Origin: Thermoplasma sp. Kam2015
GTDB lineage: Archaea; Thermoplasmatota; Thermoplasmata; Thermoplasmatales; Thermoplasmataceae
Reading direction: 5' to 3'
DNA: 64,000 bases
Assembly: GCF_003205235.1 (NCBI RefSeq)
Contig: NZ_QJSM01000026.1
Span: forward strand, 62,001 to 126,000
Shown: positions 35,545-44,335 of the stretch, one piece after another
How the letters are laid out: each line of letters opens with the position of its first letter
How positions within the stretch are numbered: position 1 is the stretch's first letter
Notes under the pieces: model-generated
The model's database searches: none
What the model saw: only the letters and a program-made list of their open reading frames with translations
What the model was told of the DNA's origin: nothing
Position numbers and translations under genes: made by a program

Positions 35545-35915
35545 TGGCGGAGAAGGAAAAGATGAAATATGGATCACTCAACAGATTCGTTCAGGCTGTA
35601 ACTGGCCTTTTCCTGATGTTCTTCCTCGGCGTTCACCTATATGTAGCACATATAGATTTCGGCCATCCTGTAGCATTCTTCAGTTCAGTCATAAATCAGC
35701 TGCACAATCCATGGTGGCTCGCCTTCTTCCTGATCTTTGTTTACATAATCACTTACCACGGCGTAAATGGTCTTAACCATATAATAGCTGATACAAGCAT
35801 AAGCGAGAAGGCCAAGAGGAATATAGGGATCGCACTCATGGTCATATACGTGATAACCATAATATATGGAACCATACTGGCTCTTCTCGTGGCCAGGATG
35901 ACAGTTCCAGCATAA
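35544..35915 (+). CDS. sdhD: Succinate dehydrogenase membrane anchor subunit D
   Basis: 123 residues, three helices. LFLMFFLGVHLYVAHIDFG (helix I with His) and IITYHGVNGLNHIIADTSI (after helix II) mirror the SdhC pattern and provide heme and quinone-site residues. The ATG shares one base with the sdhC stop (TAATG), so translation is coupled. It closes the operon; a T-rich terminator follows. Confidence 0.9.
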   Translation: MAEKEKMKYGSLNRFVQAVTGLFLMFFLGVHLYVAHIDFGHPVAFFSSVINQLHNPWWLAFFLIFVYIITYHGVNGLNHIIADTSISEKAKRNIGIALMVIYVITIIYGTILALLVARMTVPA

Positions 35916-35932
35916 TTTTTTATAAAAATTTT
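35914..35932 (+). terminator. T-rich terminator after sdhABCD
   Basis: Immediately after the sdhD stop comes ATTTTTTATAAAAATTTTTA, two runs of five to six T on the sense strand. The T-rich segment also works as a boundary against the convergent gene that ends at 35939. Confidence 0.5.
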
Positions 35933-35938
35933 TAATCA

Positions 35939-36229
35939 TTATCCGAAGACAAAACCCATTCCCTCTTCTGCATTATCGTTTTCTTCCTTGATCTTTCTGT
36001 ATATCTTTTCTGCTTCTTTGGAGTCTAGCTCCACCATGCTGGCCGGTTTTATACTCTTGACATAATTTACAGCTTCATCATTGCCCTCGAACAGATATAT
36101 CGTTCCATCCTCACCATACATTGATCCGTCCCTTTTGAGAACGGTCATCCTTGAAACTCTGTCCTCTTGAAGGAAGTTGTTTATTGCGTTTTCGTCATCG
36201 CCCTTGCTCTTAAATATGACAAACGCCAT
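35939..36229 (-). CDS. Small hypothetical protein
   Basis: 96 residues, acidic overall; I do not recognise it. A beta-strand start (AFVIFKSKGDD), a central strand pair (RMTVLKRDGS and GTIYLFEGND) and a C-terminal helix (SKEAEKIYRKIKEENDN) suggest a small alpha/beta domain. There are no cysteines and no membrane segments. The gene is convergent to sdhD and ends 24 bases from it. The next gene upstream on its strand starts 69 bases away. Confidence 0.7.
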   Translation of the reverse strand: MAFVIFKSKGDDENAINNFLQEDRVSRMTVLKRDGSMYGEDGTIYLFEGNDEAVNYVKSIKPASMVELDSKEAEKIYRKIKEENDNAEEGMGFVFG

Positions 36230-36297
36230 CTTTCATCGGGTGGTCATGCATGCGTAGCATATAAATTCATTTGGAAATTAAGAGGCCACCGTATCTA

Positions 36298-36699
36298 TCA
36301 TTTGCCCATAAGCTTCATGTGCTCCTTCATCATACATCTGTCTGATACAACCAGAAGACCATTCTTTCTGGCCCTTTCTTCCGCCTCCTTATGCTGTATA
36401 CCTTCCTGAAGCCATAAGACTCTAGCACCCTTTAAAATGGCCTGATCTACGATTTCTGGAACAGCTTCAGGTTTCCTGAATACATCCACCACATCCACCG
36501 GTACAGGAATCGATGTTAAGTCCCTGTACGCCTTTTTACCATTCCATGATTCTATTGCAGGATTAACAGGTATTATTTCATAGCCATTTTCTGAAAGATA
36601 TTTTGCAACTCTATAGCTGTCTCTTTCCGGCTTATCGGAGATACCAACAACAGCCACAATTCTGCTGTTTTTAAGGATCATTTCGATATCATCATACAT
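36298..36699 (-). CDS. CoA-binding domain protein (YccU type)
   Basis: 133 residues forming one Rossmann fold of the CoA_binding_2 family. The marks are VAVVGISDKPERDSYRVAKYL (14-34), IIPVNPAIESWNGKKAYRDL, VDVVDVFRKPE and VLWLQEGIQHKEAEERA near the C-terminus, with DRCMMKEH at the end. Related domains occur in succinyl-CoA synthetase alpha chains, but here the domain stands alone. The role is unknown, perhaps CoA-dependent binding or regulation. Confidence 0.88.
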   Translation of the reverse strand: MYDDIEMILKNSRIVAVVGISDKPERDSYRVAKYLSENGYEIIPVNPAIESWNGKKAYRDLTSIPVPVDVVDVFRKPEAVPEIVDQAILKGARVLWLQEGIQHKEAEERARKNGLLVVSDRCMMKEHMKLMGK

Positions 36700-36830
36700 A
36701 GCGAAAATATGCCTAACACGCTAATTAAAATGATGGTAGATTCTCTCGCTACATGTTAATTTATCATTGAGGCCTGAATCAAATTAATAAACTATTAAGT
36801 TTAAATAGAAAATAGTAATTCTTTAATTCT

Positions 36831-37133
36831 ATGTTTTGTCCAAAATGTGGTTCTCTCATGACCCCAATGAATGGGAAATATGTATGCCCATCATGCGGGT
36901 ATGAAATATCAAAGAATAAGGAGACCATAAAGATAGTGGCAAAGAGCTCAGATAAGGAGACAATAATGATAAAGGAAGAGGTATCTGCGGAGCCCCTGGA
37001 TTCAGATGCCGTATGCCCAAGATGCCATCACAAAGGCGCAAGATATGTGCTGAAACAAACAAGATCGGCTGATGAACCTGAAACAAAGTTCTACACCTGC
37101 GAAGAATGCGGATACAGGTGGAGGGAATATTGA
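36831..37133 (+). CDS. tfs: Transcription factor S (TFIIS-like RNA polymerase cleavage factor)
   Basis: 100 residues. The N-terminal zinc ribbon is CPKCGSLM...CPSCGY. A C-terminal TFIIS-type ribbon has CPRCHHKGARY, the hairpin tip RSADEPETKFYTC with the catalytic Asp-Glu pair, and CGYRWREY at the end. It enters the RNA polymerase funnel to trigger transcript cleavage and rescue arrested complexes. A TATA-like TTTAAATAG lies 23-31 bases before the ATG, so the mRNA is probably leaderless. Single gene. Confidence 0.95.
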   Translation: MFCPKCGSLMTPMNGKYVCPSCGYEISKNKETIKIVAKSSDKETIMIKEEVSAEPLDSDAVCPRCHHKGARYVLKQTRSADEPETKFYTCEECGYRWREY

Positions 37134-37186
37134 AGCCGTATTTAGCATTAAGAAACTTTTATATCTAATCTTTACTAACTTAAACG

Positions 37187-37834
37187 ATGCCTGTTTACGA
37201 CCCAGATGAACATGAGATCCTCCAAGAAAAATCAAGCATGACCCGTGGAGGAGAGCAATATTTCAAGGGTACTCTCTATCTTAGCGACAAACGCCTGATA
37301 TACGAAGAGAAAGGCCATAGGGGATTCATACATGCTCATCCAGCGAAGATATTGCTGGATCTGCCCCTCTATTTAATTATAAATATATCCACAGCTGTAC
37401 CGAGAATAAAACTTGGTACAAAGAAAACATTATCTGTTGAGTTCGTCACGGATAAAGGTGATGATAGAGCCACATTCGTCCTGAAGGATCCAGAAAAATG
37501 GAAGAAAGAAATGGAGAGATGGACAACAGACGCAAAGCGTAGACATGATCAGGAAGAAAAACTTAAACTTGAAGAGCAGAGAAGAAGGGAGATAGAGCTC
37601 GCCCGTGCCAAGGCTCCAACTGCCAACATAGGCATGTATATAAATGCCGGCAAAAAGGAAGATGGAAAGAATATACCTAAATTTATAGAGTCTGCTGTTT
37701 CTGAAGAGAAGGAAAATATCTTCGAAGGGCAGGAGCAACCGGCCTTACCTAGAACTAAAAAATGCCCAAACTGCGGTAAAGACATTCCTGCAGATTCCGT
37801 CTACTGCCCATATTGTGGATTCAAGCAGCCATAA
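37187..37834 (+). CDS. PH/GRAM-like domain protein with coiled coil and C-terminal zinc ribbon
   Basis: 215 residues in three parts. Residues 1-105 look like a beta-rich GRAM or bacterial PH-type domain (EHEILQEKSSM, GTLYLSDKRLIYEE, KILLDLPL, LSVEFVTDKGDDRATFVL). Residues 105-145 are a highly charged helix (EKWKKEMERWTTDAKRRHDQ). The C-terminus is a zinc ribbon, CPNCGKDIPADSVYCPYCG. The combination suggests a cytosolic adaptor that binds lipid or protein and senses zinc or nucleic acid; no specific function is known to me. TATA-like CTTTTATAT lies 24-32 bases before the ATG. Confidence 0.8.
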   Translation: MPVYDPDEHEILQEKSSMTRGGEQYFKGTLYLSDKRLIYEEKGHRGFIHAHPAKILLDLPLYLIINISTAVPRIKLGTKKTLSVEFVTDKGDDRATFVLKDPEKWKKEMERWTTDAKRRHDQEEKLKLEEQRRREIELARAKAPTANIGMYINAGKKEDGKNIPKFIESAVSEEKENIFEGQEQPALPRTKKCPNCGKDIPADSVYCPYCGFKQP

Positions 37835-38064
37835 ATATTATTGACGGGCTTTATTATTTTTCAAGTAAAGGTCCATATTTTTGTATTTTTTCTACGTGAT
37901 CTCCCCATAATTTGTCTCAGCACATGATGTACATATTAAAACATTGTACATTCCAACGTTTAAGTCAAGGAGTCATATATCTCTGAATTGAAACTGCTTG
38001 AACCCATCCACCTTTCAAACATCATAACAAATATCTTTAACCGCAGTGGCAATACCCCCATTCA

Positions 38065-38907
38065 ATGAAAGAGATAAAGTACCTCATTCCTTATGTGATC
38101 ATAAGCTCATTCTCTTACTATTTTGCCAAGAATGGAGTCGATCAGGTCTCACCGGCAATCTTCATGTCCATGAGGTACTTTATAGCAGGACTTTCGCTCC
38201 TGCCATTTGCGAAACATATGAAGCTTTCGTGGAGTGTGGTGGTACTATCAGTAATGACCTCCACAAGCACAGCTCTGTGGGCATACGGGCTCATATATGT
38301 ATCGCCTGCCGAATCCGCAATATTGAGTTATTCCATGCCCGTCTTCTCGCTACCCATAGCTTTCCTGATGGTGAAGGAAAGACCGTCCAGGATAGAGATC
38401 GCCGGCATAACAATAGGTTTTGCGGGAGTGATGCTGTACGGATTGCCTTTGATGCACGGATTCACTCTTTTCGGCGCGGTACTCACTCTTGCAAATGCAG
38501 TATTCTGGGCACTCTTTACAGTATATTACAGGAAACTCAAGGAGGAGGATCCTATATCAATAAACACCATGCAGTTTTTCATAGGTGGTGTTATATTATT
38601 AGCCTATATCCCTTTCGATGCCAGATTTGATCCGGGATTATCCTTCATAGCGGATGTTCTCTGGATGGCACTGCTTGGAGGTTCAGTACAGTTTATACTC
38701 TGGAACGTAATGATAAAAATGAGTTCAGTTAATAAGATAACAGTACTCGCATTTTCAGTGCCAATTTTCACAATGATCCTTTCGATAATCATAGATCATG
38801 AGATACCTAATTTTATGGAGATCGCTGGCGTCATAACAATGTTCACTGGGATATTTATCTCAAGACTGAGGGGCGGGATATCCATAGTCAAGGAAACAAG
38901 CACCTGA
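38065..38907 (+). CDS. EamA/DMT superfamily transporter
   Basis: 280 residues, ten predicted helices in two EamA repeats. The first repeat has YFAKNGVDQVSPAIFMSMRYFIAGLSLLP and the conserved YVSPAESAILSYSMPVF; the second contains VFWALFTVYYRKL and SSVNKITVLAFSVPIFTMILS. Such carriers export or import metabolites such as amino acids; the substrate is not known. TATA-like ATCTTTAAC lies 23-33 bases upstream of the ATG. Single gene, with no partner. Confidence 0.9.
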   Translation: MKEIKYLIPYVIISSFSYYFAKNGVDQVSPAIFMSMRYFIAGLSLLPFAKHMKLSWSVVVLSVMTSTSTALWAYGLIYVSPAESAILSYSMPVFSLPIAFLMVKERPSRIEIAGITIGFAGVMLYGLPLMHGFTLFGAVLTLANAVFWALFTVYYRKLKEEDPISINTMQFFIGGVILLAYIPFDARFDPGLSFIADVLWMALLGGSVQFILWNVMIKMSSVNKITVLAFSVPIFTMILSIIIDHEIPNFMEIAGVITMFTGIFISRLRGGISIVKETST

Positions 38908-39000
38908 ATTGGATATGTCAGCAGAAAAATAGATTATACCGGATATACACATTAATAAATTTCGAATTGTACTTTGGCAAAAGGTATAGGTAGTTTTTGA

Positions 39001-39074
39001 AGCCGCCGACGGGGTTTGGACCCGCGACCTCGTGCTTACCAAGCACGCGCTCTACCAGGCTGAGCTACGACGGC
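39001..39074 (-). tRNA. tRNA-Thr (GGU)
   Basis: The minus strand folds completely: acceptor GCCGTCG with CGGCGGC, D arm GCTC/GAGC, anticodon stem CGTGC/GCACG with loop TTGGTAA, anticodon GGU, discriminator U. The T arm GCGGG-TCCAAAC-CCCGT has C where U55 (pseudouridine) is nearly universal. No intron, no encoded CCA. Confidence 0.94.
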
Positions 39075-39135
39075 AGGATAGGATGAGATGCTACAGTTAT
39101 ACATGAATTTTTCAATCAAATGCTCATGGAGTGAT

Positions 39136-39459
39136 TCACAGCTTTATATATAGCCAGCCCTCAGATTCCTTTTTCAGAACTTCATATATACCTGCATTAA
39201 CTATTCTGACGCCCTTTATGACCGATTTTTCATCCAATTTCTTCGCTATCAGCGAATTTCTGCATGCCACGATATCCACGCCCTTGCTCATCAAGGAGGA
39301 TAGCCTTTCTTCATTTTCATTACTGCATACATAGTCTATCGCATCTGAATGAAACACGATCTCCACCGCTGCATCTGGATCCTCTCTGATAAGATTGAGG
39401 GCACTGGCTATTGTAACGTTAATCTTTCCTGGTTCTGTAACATTAATGATCGCTTTCAT
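39136..39459 (-). CDS. DsrE/DsrF-like family protein
   Basis: 107 residues, one alpha/beta DsrE fold. KAIINVTEPGKINVTIASALNLI, VEIVFHSDAIDYV and VDIVACRNSLIAKKL follow the family layout, with the Cys in VACRNS at the usual sulfur-carrier position. Members relay sulfane sulfur or act as small binding proteins. It overlaps the end of the methyltransferase gene by 17 bases, last in a three-gene run with FKBP. The link to methylation is not evident. Confidence 0.82.
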   Translation of the reverse strand: MKAIINVTEPGKINVTIASALNLIREDPDAAVEIVFHSDAIDYVCSNENEERLSSLMSKGVDIVACRNSLIAKKLDEKSVIKGVRIVNAGIYEVLKKESEGWLYIKL

Positions 39460-40189
39460 CTTTAACGACCCTCGAGAGACTATCCTTTACTCTCCTGATA
39501 ACACCCATCATTCTGAAATATTCCCGATCGCTCATATGCGATCTAGCGATCAGCCTCCTGATGAGAACCTCGGTGTTCCTGATCTTATGTTCGGGATACG
39601 ATGTCATTCTCATTATCTGTATTATATCTCTTATCATGAGATCCTCGTGCTCTGGTACTATGGCAGCTACTTCGATATTCTCTGGAGGGTTGAATCTGGT
39701 AAACATCACATAAAGAATTATTGCGACCGCATGTGAGAGATTGTATACTGGATATTCCGGATTTCCTGGAATATTGATGAAATAATTGCATTTTTCAATC
39801 TCCGCATTTCTGAGGCCATCGTCCTCCCTTCCAAAGACAAGAGCTATTTTACCATTTTCGCCAGCCATTTCATCCCAAAATTTCTCAGGTGTGAGCGGCA
39901 ATCTTCTAAAATGCTTCTCGTCATTCGAAGCCGTACTAGACGTTGCCGCAATAATATTGAACCTAGACACGATGCAAGAAAAATCATCTACTATTTCAGC
40001 GTTCTCGAGTATGAATCTTCCGCCCATTGACCTGGCGAAAGCCTCATCTTCAGGTTTATTCCCCACTATTATGAGGTGCTTAAGACCAGAATTCCACATG
40101 GATCTGGCCACTGCACCAATATTTCCCTGATATTTTGGGTATACGAGAACTACGTATACATTTTCAGATATGTATTCAGCTCTGGACAT
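39443..40189 (-). CDS. SpoU/TrmH-family RNA 2'-O-methyltransferase (TrmJ type)
   Basis: 248 residues. SPOUT motif 1 is VLVYPKYQGNIGAVARSMWNSGL (about 14-36), motif 2 is KIALVFGREDDGLRNAEIE (about 112-130) and motif 3 is INIPGNPEYPVYNLSHAVAIILY (about 137-159). The C-terminal 80 residues are helical, as in TrmJ, which methylates the ribose at tRNA position 32. Target identity is by similarity only. It overlaps the FKBP gene stop by 14 bases and the DsrE gene start by 17, so all three share one transcript. Confidence 0.9.
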   Translation of the reverse strand: MSRAEYISENVYVVLVYPKYQGNIGAVARSMWNSGLKHLIIVGNKPEDEAFARSMGGRFILENAEIVDDFSCIVSRFNIIAATSSTASNDEKHFRRLPLTPEKFWDEMAGENGKIALVFGREDDGLRNAEIEKCNYFINIPGNPEYPVYNLSHAVAIILYVMFTRFNPPENIEVAAIVPEHEDLMIRDIIQIMRMTSYPEHKIRNTEVLIRRLIARSHMSDREYFRMMGVIRRVKDSLSRVVKDESDH

Positions 40190-40964
40190 TCTCCTGCTTC
40201 TGTTCAGGCTGGCTTTCGCTGGGTTCCTGTTTCTTCTCCTTCACTTCTGTACTCTCTGTCTTGGCCTGTTCTCCCTCCGTCTTCTGCTCTTCCTGCTTCT
40301 TGTATACCTCAAGTATGACTATATCGTATCCGGGGATGTATTTTCTTACGGTATTGACTATGTTGTATTTCGCATCGATCCATTGTAGACTGAATTTGGC
40401 TGATTCTGGTATTTCTATGTGTATATCCTTGTCGATGGATACGGTGAAGCCCTCAGAATCGTAATTGTTCGCTATAATTGCGTTTACCTTCTCAACTGGA
40501 TCCGTTATCACTCCATTTATCTTGAATTTATAATAGACGGTCTTTCCTGCCCATCTGTGATTGTAGTCCACAAGAACCCTGCCAGGTGTAACCGAGATTA
40601 TCCTGCCCACTCTTCTATTTATTTCAACCTCCTTTCCAACCTGCGGGTCTATATTGAGCCTCTGGAATTCGCGCATTGTATGTATCTTTATATTTGAGGG
40701 CAATCGCTGCCCGAAAGCATCCTCAGGCGGTATTTCAACCTCGAATTCCTTTCCAGGCTCCGCCTTCTTAAAGGCTTCATTAACTTCCTTAAAAATTCCA
40801 TCCTGGCCAACTATGACAACGATATCTCCATACTTGGCCTTCTCGTCAAAAATATCATTTTCCTTTGCAAGATCCGCTTTGCTGGTAGAAACCAGTTTCT
40901 TATCTTCACCAACGCGCATCTCGAATTCTATCTTAATGAAATCTCCATCATTCAATGATTTCAC
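40176..40964 (-). CDS. FKBP-type peptidyl-prolyl isomerase, long archaeal form with charged tail
   Basis: 262 residues. An SlyD-like FKBP domain (GDFIKIEFEM to PEDAFGQR) is interrupted by an IF (insert-in-flap) chaperone segment around residues 95-150; VDYNHRWAGKTVYYKFKI is the family's return strand. A second domain (about 150-215) is common to long archaeal FKBPs. The C-terminal 40 residues are almost all E, K, Q, S and T and probably disordered. It helps cytosolic folding. First of three overlapping genes. Confidence 0.9.
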   Translation of the reverse strand: MKSLNDGDFIKIEFEMRVGEDKKLVSTSKADLAKENDIFDEKAKYGDIVVIVGQDGIFKEVNEAFKKAEPGKEFEVEIPPEDAFGQRLPSNIKIHTMREFQRLNIDPQVGKEVEINRRVGRIISVTPGRVLVDYNHRWAGKTVYYKFKINGVITDPVEKVNAIIANNYDSEGFTVSIDKDIHIEIPESAKFSLQWIDAKYNIVNTVRKYIPGYDIVILEVYKKQEEQKTEGEQAKTESTEVKEKKQEPSESQPEQKQENVQS

Positions 40965-41189
40965 CTTTAAACTAGAAGGTCATATATAATCACTATTTTA
41001 GGTTTGTCATTCTTTTTTATATATAAAATATGGATAATAATCGCAATTTCCATTTACTATATAAGCATATCTATGATGAAACCTTTAATTTCAGTATCTT
41101 CGTCTCATTTCAATTTTCTTTTATTGTGTCATATAGAATTATCATTTCAAGATACGTCATATTTACATACCTATTGTGCGATACTATGG

Positions 41190-43007
41190 ATGATGCCGAA
41201 ATCAAAATTTATGATCGGCAATGAAGCCATAGCGATAGCTGCAGTTCATGCCGGCGTGAGCGTCGCAGCAGGTTATCCAGGGACACCCTCCACAGAGATT
41301 ATAGAAAATATAAGCAGATTCAGTCCTGACGTTTATGTTGAATGGAGCATAAACGAAAAGATAGCGTTCGAAACCGCATATGGGGCCGCAATAAGTGGTG
41401 CTTATGGACTCGTGGCCGTCAAACATGTGGGCCTCAATGTAGCTTCAGATCCGCTATTCAGCTCTTCATATACTGGAATAAATGGTGCACTTGTTATAGT
41501 TTCAGCTGATGATTCATCCATGTGGTCATCTCAGAACGAACAGGATAACAGATACTATGGCTTACATGCACTCATACCCGTTATCGAACCTTATGATGTT
41601 CAAAGCGCTTACGATTTTACGCTAAAAGCATTCGAGATCAGTAGAAGATTCCATCATCCCGTCATTCTAAGAACGACTACAAGAATAGGTCATGTGAGAT
41701 CGAATGTACTCTATTCCGATGATCGTGAGCCAGTACGTGGACGGATGATAAAGGATCCAAATACCTATGTACTTGCTCCGGAAAACGCAAGGAATGATAG
41801 AAAGAATCAACTTGCGAGATGGAAGGAGATAACGGATTATGTTTCCTCTATGAGCTCATTGGAGAAAGCCGATGGAGATTTGATCATTATAACTGGTGGC
41901 ATATCATATTCCTATGTAAGAGAGGTGCTTGATGATGCTAGATTCAATGCAAGTGTTCTGCGCCTGGATGCAACTGTTCCAGTAGCTGAGGATCCTGTAT
42001 TGAAGGCCGTAAAAGGCAAATCTAAGGTTTTGGTTGTTGAGGAAAACGATCCAGTGATTGAAATGCAGGTGGCGGAGATTCTGGCGAAACACGGTATCCT
42101 AGCAGAATTTCATGGTAAAGATCTCATACCTATGGAAGGTGAGATGACATTCGAGAAGCTTAAGACTGGACTGTACGAATTTTTAGGCGTACAATACCAT
42201 GCTGCAGAATTTCAGGATGAGCCGCTAACTCCCAGGCCGCCAGCACTTTGCCCCGGCTGTCCTCATAGATCCAGCTTCTTCGATATAAAGAAGGGGCTCA
42301 GTAGGATCTCTATGCAGAATACCTATTTTTCCGGCGATATTGGCTGCTATACTTTGGGTGCGCTTCCTCCCTTCAGAGAACAGGATAGTGCAACAAACAT
42401 GGGTTCAAGCCTTGGAATAAGTAATGGTGTCTTCAGATCTACCGGTCAGGTACCGGTGGCTATAATAGGCGATTCCACCTTCTTCCACAGTGGTATGGAG
42501 GGTATAGCAAATGCGGTATACAACCATACGGCAGAGGTTATTGTTGTTCTTGATAACAGATCCACAGCCATGACGGGTCAACAGCCCAGTCCATCAACTG
42601 CCATAGACATCGCAAAGGTCTGCAGTGCCATGGGTATCGAATACGTTGAAACATTCGATCCTTTCGATGCGGATGCAGGAGAAAGAAGCGTCCAGGAAGC
42701 TGCAGAATACGTAAAGAACACGGGTAAGCCTGCGGTCGTGATAGCTAAAAGGGCATGCGCCTTGGAGGTTCTTGAGAAGGTGAGTTCAGATACGCTTAAG
42801 GCGCATGTGGATCAGAATAAGTGCACTGGTTGCTCAATATGCTACGATTTCTTCACCTGTCCATCAATAGTTCCCTTGCCCAACAGAAAGGCCATGATCG
42901 ATGATAGCTGTATAGGCTGCGGAGCCTGCGTGGAAGTGTGTCCGTTCAAGGCAATAACGGTTAAGGGCGAGAAACCTGTGGGATGGGAAGAGGCATGGAA
43001 CGCATAA
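41190..43007 (+). CDS. iorA: Indolepyruvate ferredoxin oxidoreductase alpha subunit
   Basis: About 605 residues. It oxidatively decarboxylates aryl pyruvates from aromatic amino acids to aryl-CoA, with thiamine diphosphate and iron-sulfur centres. GNEAIAIAAVHAGVSVAAGYPGTPSTEI begins the pyrimidine domain, CPGCPHRSSFF and the ThDP/Mg motif GDIGCYTLG ... GDSTFFHSG follow. The C-terminal two ferredoxin motifs are CTGCSIC and CIGCGACVEVCP. I start at ATG 41190, about 25 bases after TATA-like ATATTTACAT; the open frame extends 62 codons upstream through non-conserved, Ile-rich sequence. It overlaps iorB. Confidence 0.94.
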   Translation: MMPKSKFMIGNEAIAIAAVHAGVSVAAGYPGTPSTEIIENISRFSPDVYVEWSINEKIAFETAYGAAISGAYGLVAVKHVGLNVASDPLFSSSYTGINGALVIVSADDSSMWSSQNEQDNRYYGLHALIPVIEPYDVQSAYDFTLKAFEISRRFHHPVILRTTTRIGHVRSNVLYSDDREPVRGRMIKDPNTYVLAPENARNDRKNQLARWKEITDYVSSMSSLEKADGDLIIITGGISYSYVREVLDDARFNASVLRLDATVPVAEDPVLKAVKGKSKVLVVEENDPVIEMQVAEILAKHGILAEFHGKDLIPMEGEMTFEKLKTGLYEFLGVQYHAAEFQDEPLTPRPPALCPGCPHRSSFFDIKKGLSRISMQNTYFSGDIGCYTLGALPPFREQDSATNMGSSLGISNGVFRSTGQVPVAIIGDSTFFHSGMEGIANAVYNHTAEVIVVLDNRSTAMTGQQPSPSTAIDIAKVCSAMGIEYVETFDPFDADAGERSVQEAAEYVKNTGKPAVVIAKRACALEVLEKVSSDTLKAHVDQNKCTGCSICYDFFTCPSIVPLPNRKAMIDDSCIGCGACVEVCPFKAITVKGEKPVGWEEAWNA

Positions 43008-43591
43008 ATATTCTAATTGCAGGAGTCGGTGGTCAGGGAATAATCACCATGGGTAAGATGATCGGAAATGCCGCAGTCAATGCTGGTGTTAAAGTCCTGG
43101 TCGCTGAAACACACGGTCTATCACAGAGGGGTGGATCTGTCCAGGTTCACGTTCGCATAGGAGATGTTATGGCACCTCTGATAGAGAGGGGATCTGCGGA
43201 TTATATTGTTGGACTTGAAGCCAGCGAAGCCCTTAGGAATCTCTCATATGCCAGCAAGGATACGATCTTCATAATCAACAATCAGACAGTAAAACCTGTC
43301 CTACCAAAGGTCTCCGCACCGGATGTCGATGCTGTATTAGATAGACTCCATGGATTCCGCCATTATCTGATAGACGGTGAAAGGATAGCCATAGAAGCAG
43401 GAAATCCAAAGGGATCAAATGCGGTGTTAATAGGCTTCATGCTTGGTCTAGGTTTCTTCAAGATTGTGGATACCTCGGCATTCGAGAAGGCCATGATCAC
43501 GGACAAGAATCTGAAATGCTTGCATGCTGGTTATGAGGAGGCCCTCAAAATTAACCATGGGGAAGGATCACAGAGAACCTTAACACATTGA
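42995..43591 (+). CDS. iorB: Indolepyruvate ferredoxin oxidoreductase beta subunit
   Basis: About 198 residues. The gamma-domain motif of 2-oxoacid ferredoxin oxidoreductases is intact: NILIAGVGGQGIITMGKMIG near the start, VLVAETHGLSQRGGSVQVHVRIG, and VGLEASEALRN. It completes the IorAB enzyme. ATG 42995 follows GGAAGAGG, which could serve as ribosome site; an in-frame ATG at 42983 is the alternative. It lies inside the last codons of iorA, so expression is coupled. Confidence 0.94.
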   Translation: MERINILIAGVGGQGIITMGKMIGNAAVNAGVKVLVAETHGLSQRGGSVQVHVRIGDVMAPLIERGSADYIVGLEASEALRNLSYASKDTIFIINNQTVKPVLPKVSAPDVDAVLDRLHGFRHYLIDGERIAIEAGNPKGSNAVLIGFMLGLGFFKIVDTSAFEKAMITDKNLKCLHAGYEEALKINHGEGSQRTLTH

Positions 43592-43696
43592 ATCAGACTT
43601 CAAAATACCAAAATGCTGGCCTGGTAATGAATATTATTGATGTTATCAACATGTTCTGCAGATCATAGGATCGTGCTTCATATTCTCATACTATTA

Positions 43697-44284
43697 TTAT
43701 ATATTTTCAATCTCATGGCCCAATTTTATCTTCTTGGTTTCAAGATAGAATTTGTCGTATGGTGTTGGATCGCTGAAGATCGGTATTCTGCCCTTAACGT
43801 TTATGCCACTTTCAATCAATGCCTTCATCTTTTCTGGGTTATTTGTCATTATATAGATCGATTTTATTTCGAAGAACTTAATAACCTCTGAGGCAAATGA
43901 ATAATCTCTGCTATCAACAGGAAGGCCCAGTTTCAGGTTAGCTTCCACCGTATCAGCTCCTTTGTCCTGAAGGCTGTAGGCCTTTATCTTATTCAGAAGC
44001 CCAATGCCCCTCCCCTCCTGTCTCAGATAGATGAGCATACCATAATCCTGCCTTCCAAGGTATCGAAGAGACTGTATCAGCTGATCTCTGCAGTCGCATC
44101 TGAGAGACCCAAGAACATCCCCCGTCAGACATTCTGAGTGAATCCTGACGGGAACATCCTCCTTACCTCTCGGATCCCCTCTTACTATAACGGCGTGATC
44201 CTTGTTTTCATCATTGACAAATGTGTATATGCGAAAAAGGCCAAATTCAGTGGGTAGTCTCGCATCAGAATAGAGTTCGATCAT
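43697..44284 (-). CDS. ribA: GTP cyclohydrolase II
   Basis: 195 residues of the bacterial-type RibA. It opens GTP to the first riboflavin intermediate. Zinc is held by C-x10-C-x-C in [16 protein letters not shown] (about 51-66). The catalytic stretch [20 protein letters not shown] (about 88-107) and the NNPEKMKAL helix are complete. Many archaea use the different ArfA enzyme instead, so this gene may have been acquired from bacteria; that is inference. It is not fused to or next to DHBP synthase. Single gene. Confidence 0.95.
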   Translation of the reverse strand: MIELYSDARLPTEFGLFRIYTFVNDENKDHAVIVRGDPRGKEDVPVRIHSECLTGDVLGSLRCDCRDQLIQSLRYLGRQDYGMLIYLRQEGRGIGLLNKIKAYSLQDKGADTVEANLKLGLPVDSRDYSFASEVIKFFEIKSIYIMTNNPEKMKALIESGINVKGRIPIFSDPTPYDKFYLETKKIKLGHEIENI

Positions 44285-44335
44285 CTTTGCGTCGAAAGTA
44301 ATTTCTTGCCTTTATAAAAACATTGTTTTGCATGA

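Noticed and set aside
41004-41189. N-terminal extension of iorA by 62 codons
   Set aside because: The extension is Ile/Ser-rich, non-conserved and lies upstream of the TATA-like box; the ATG at 41190 is right for the family.
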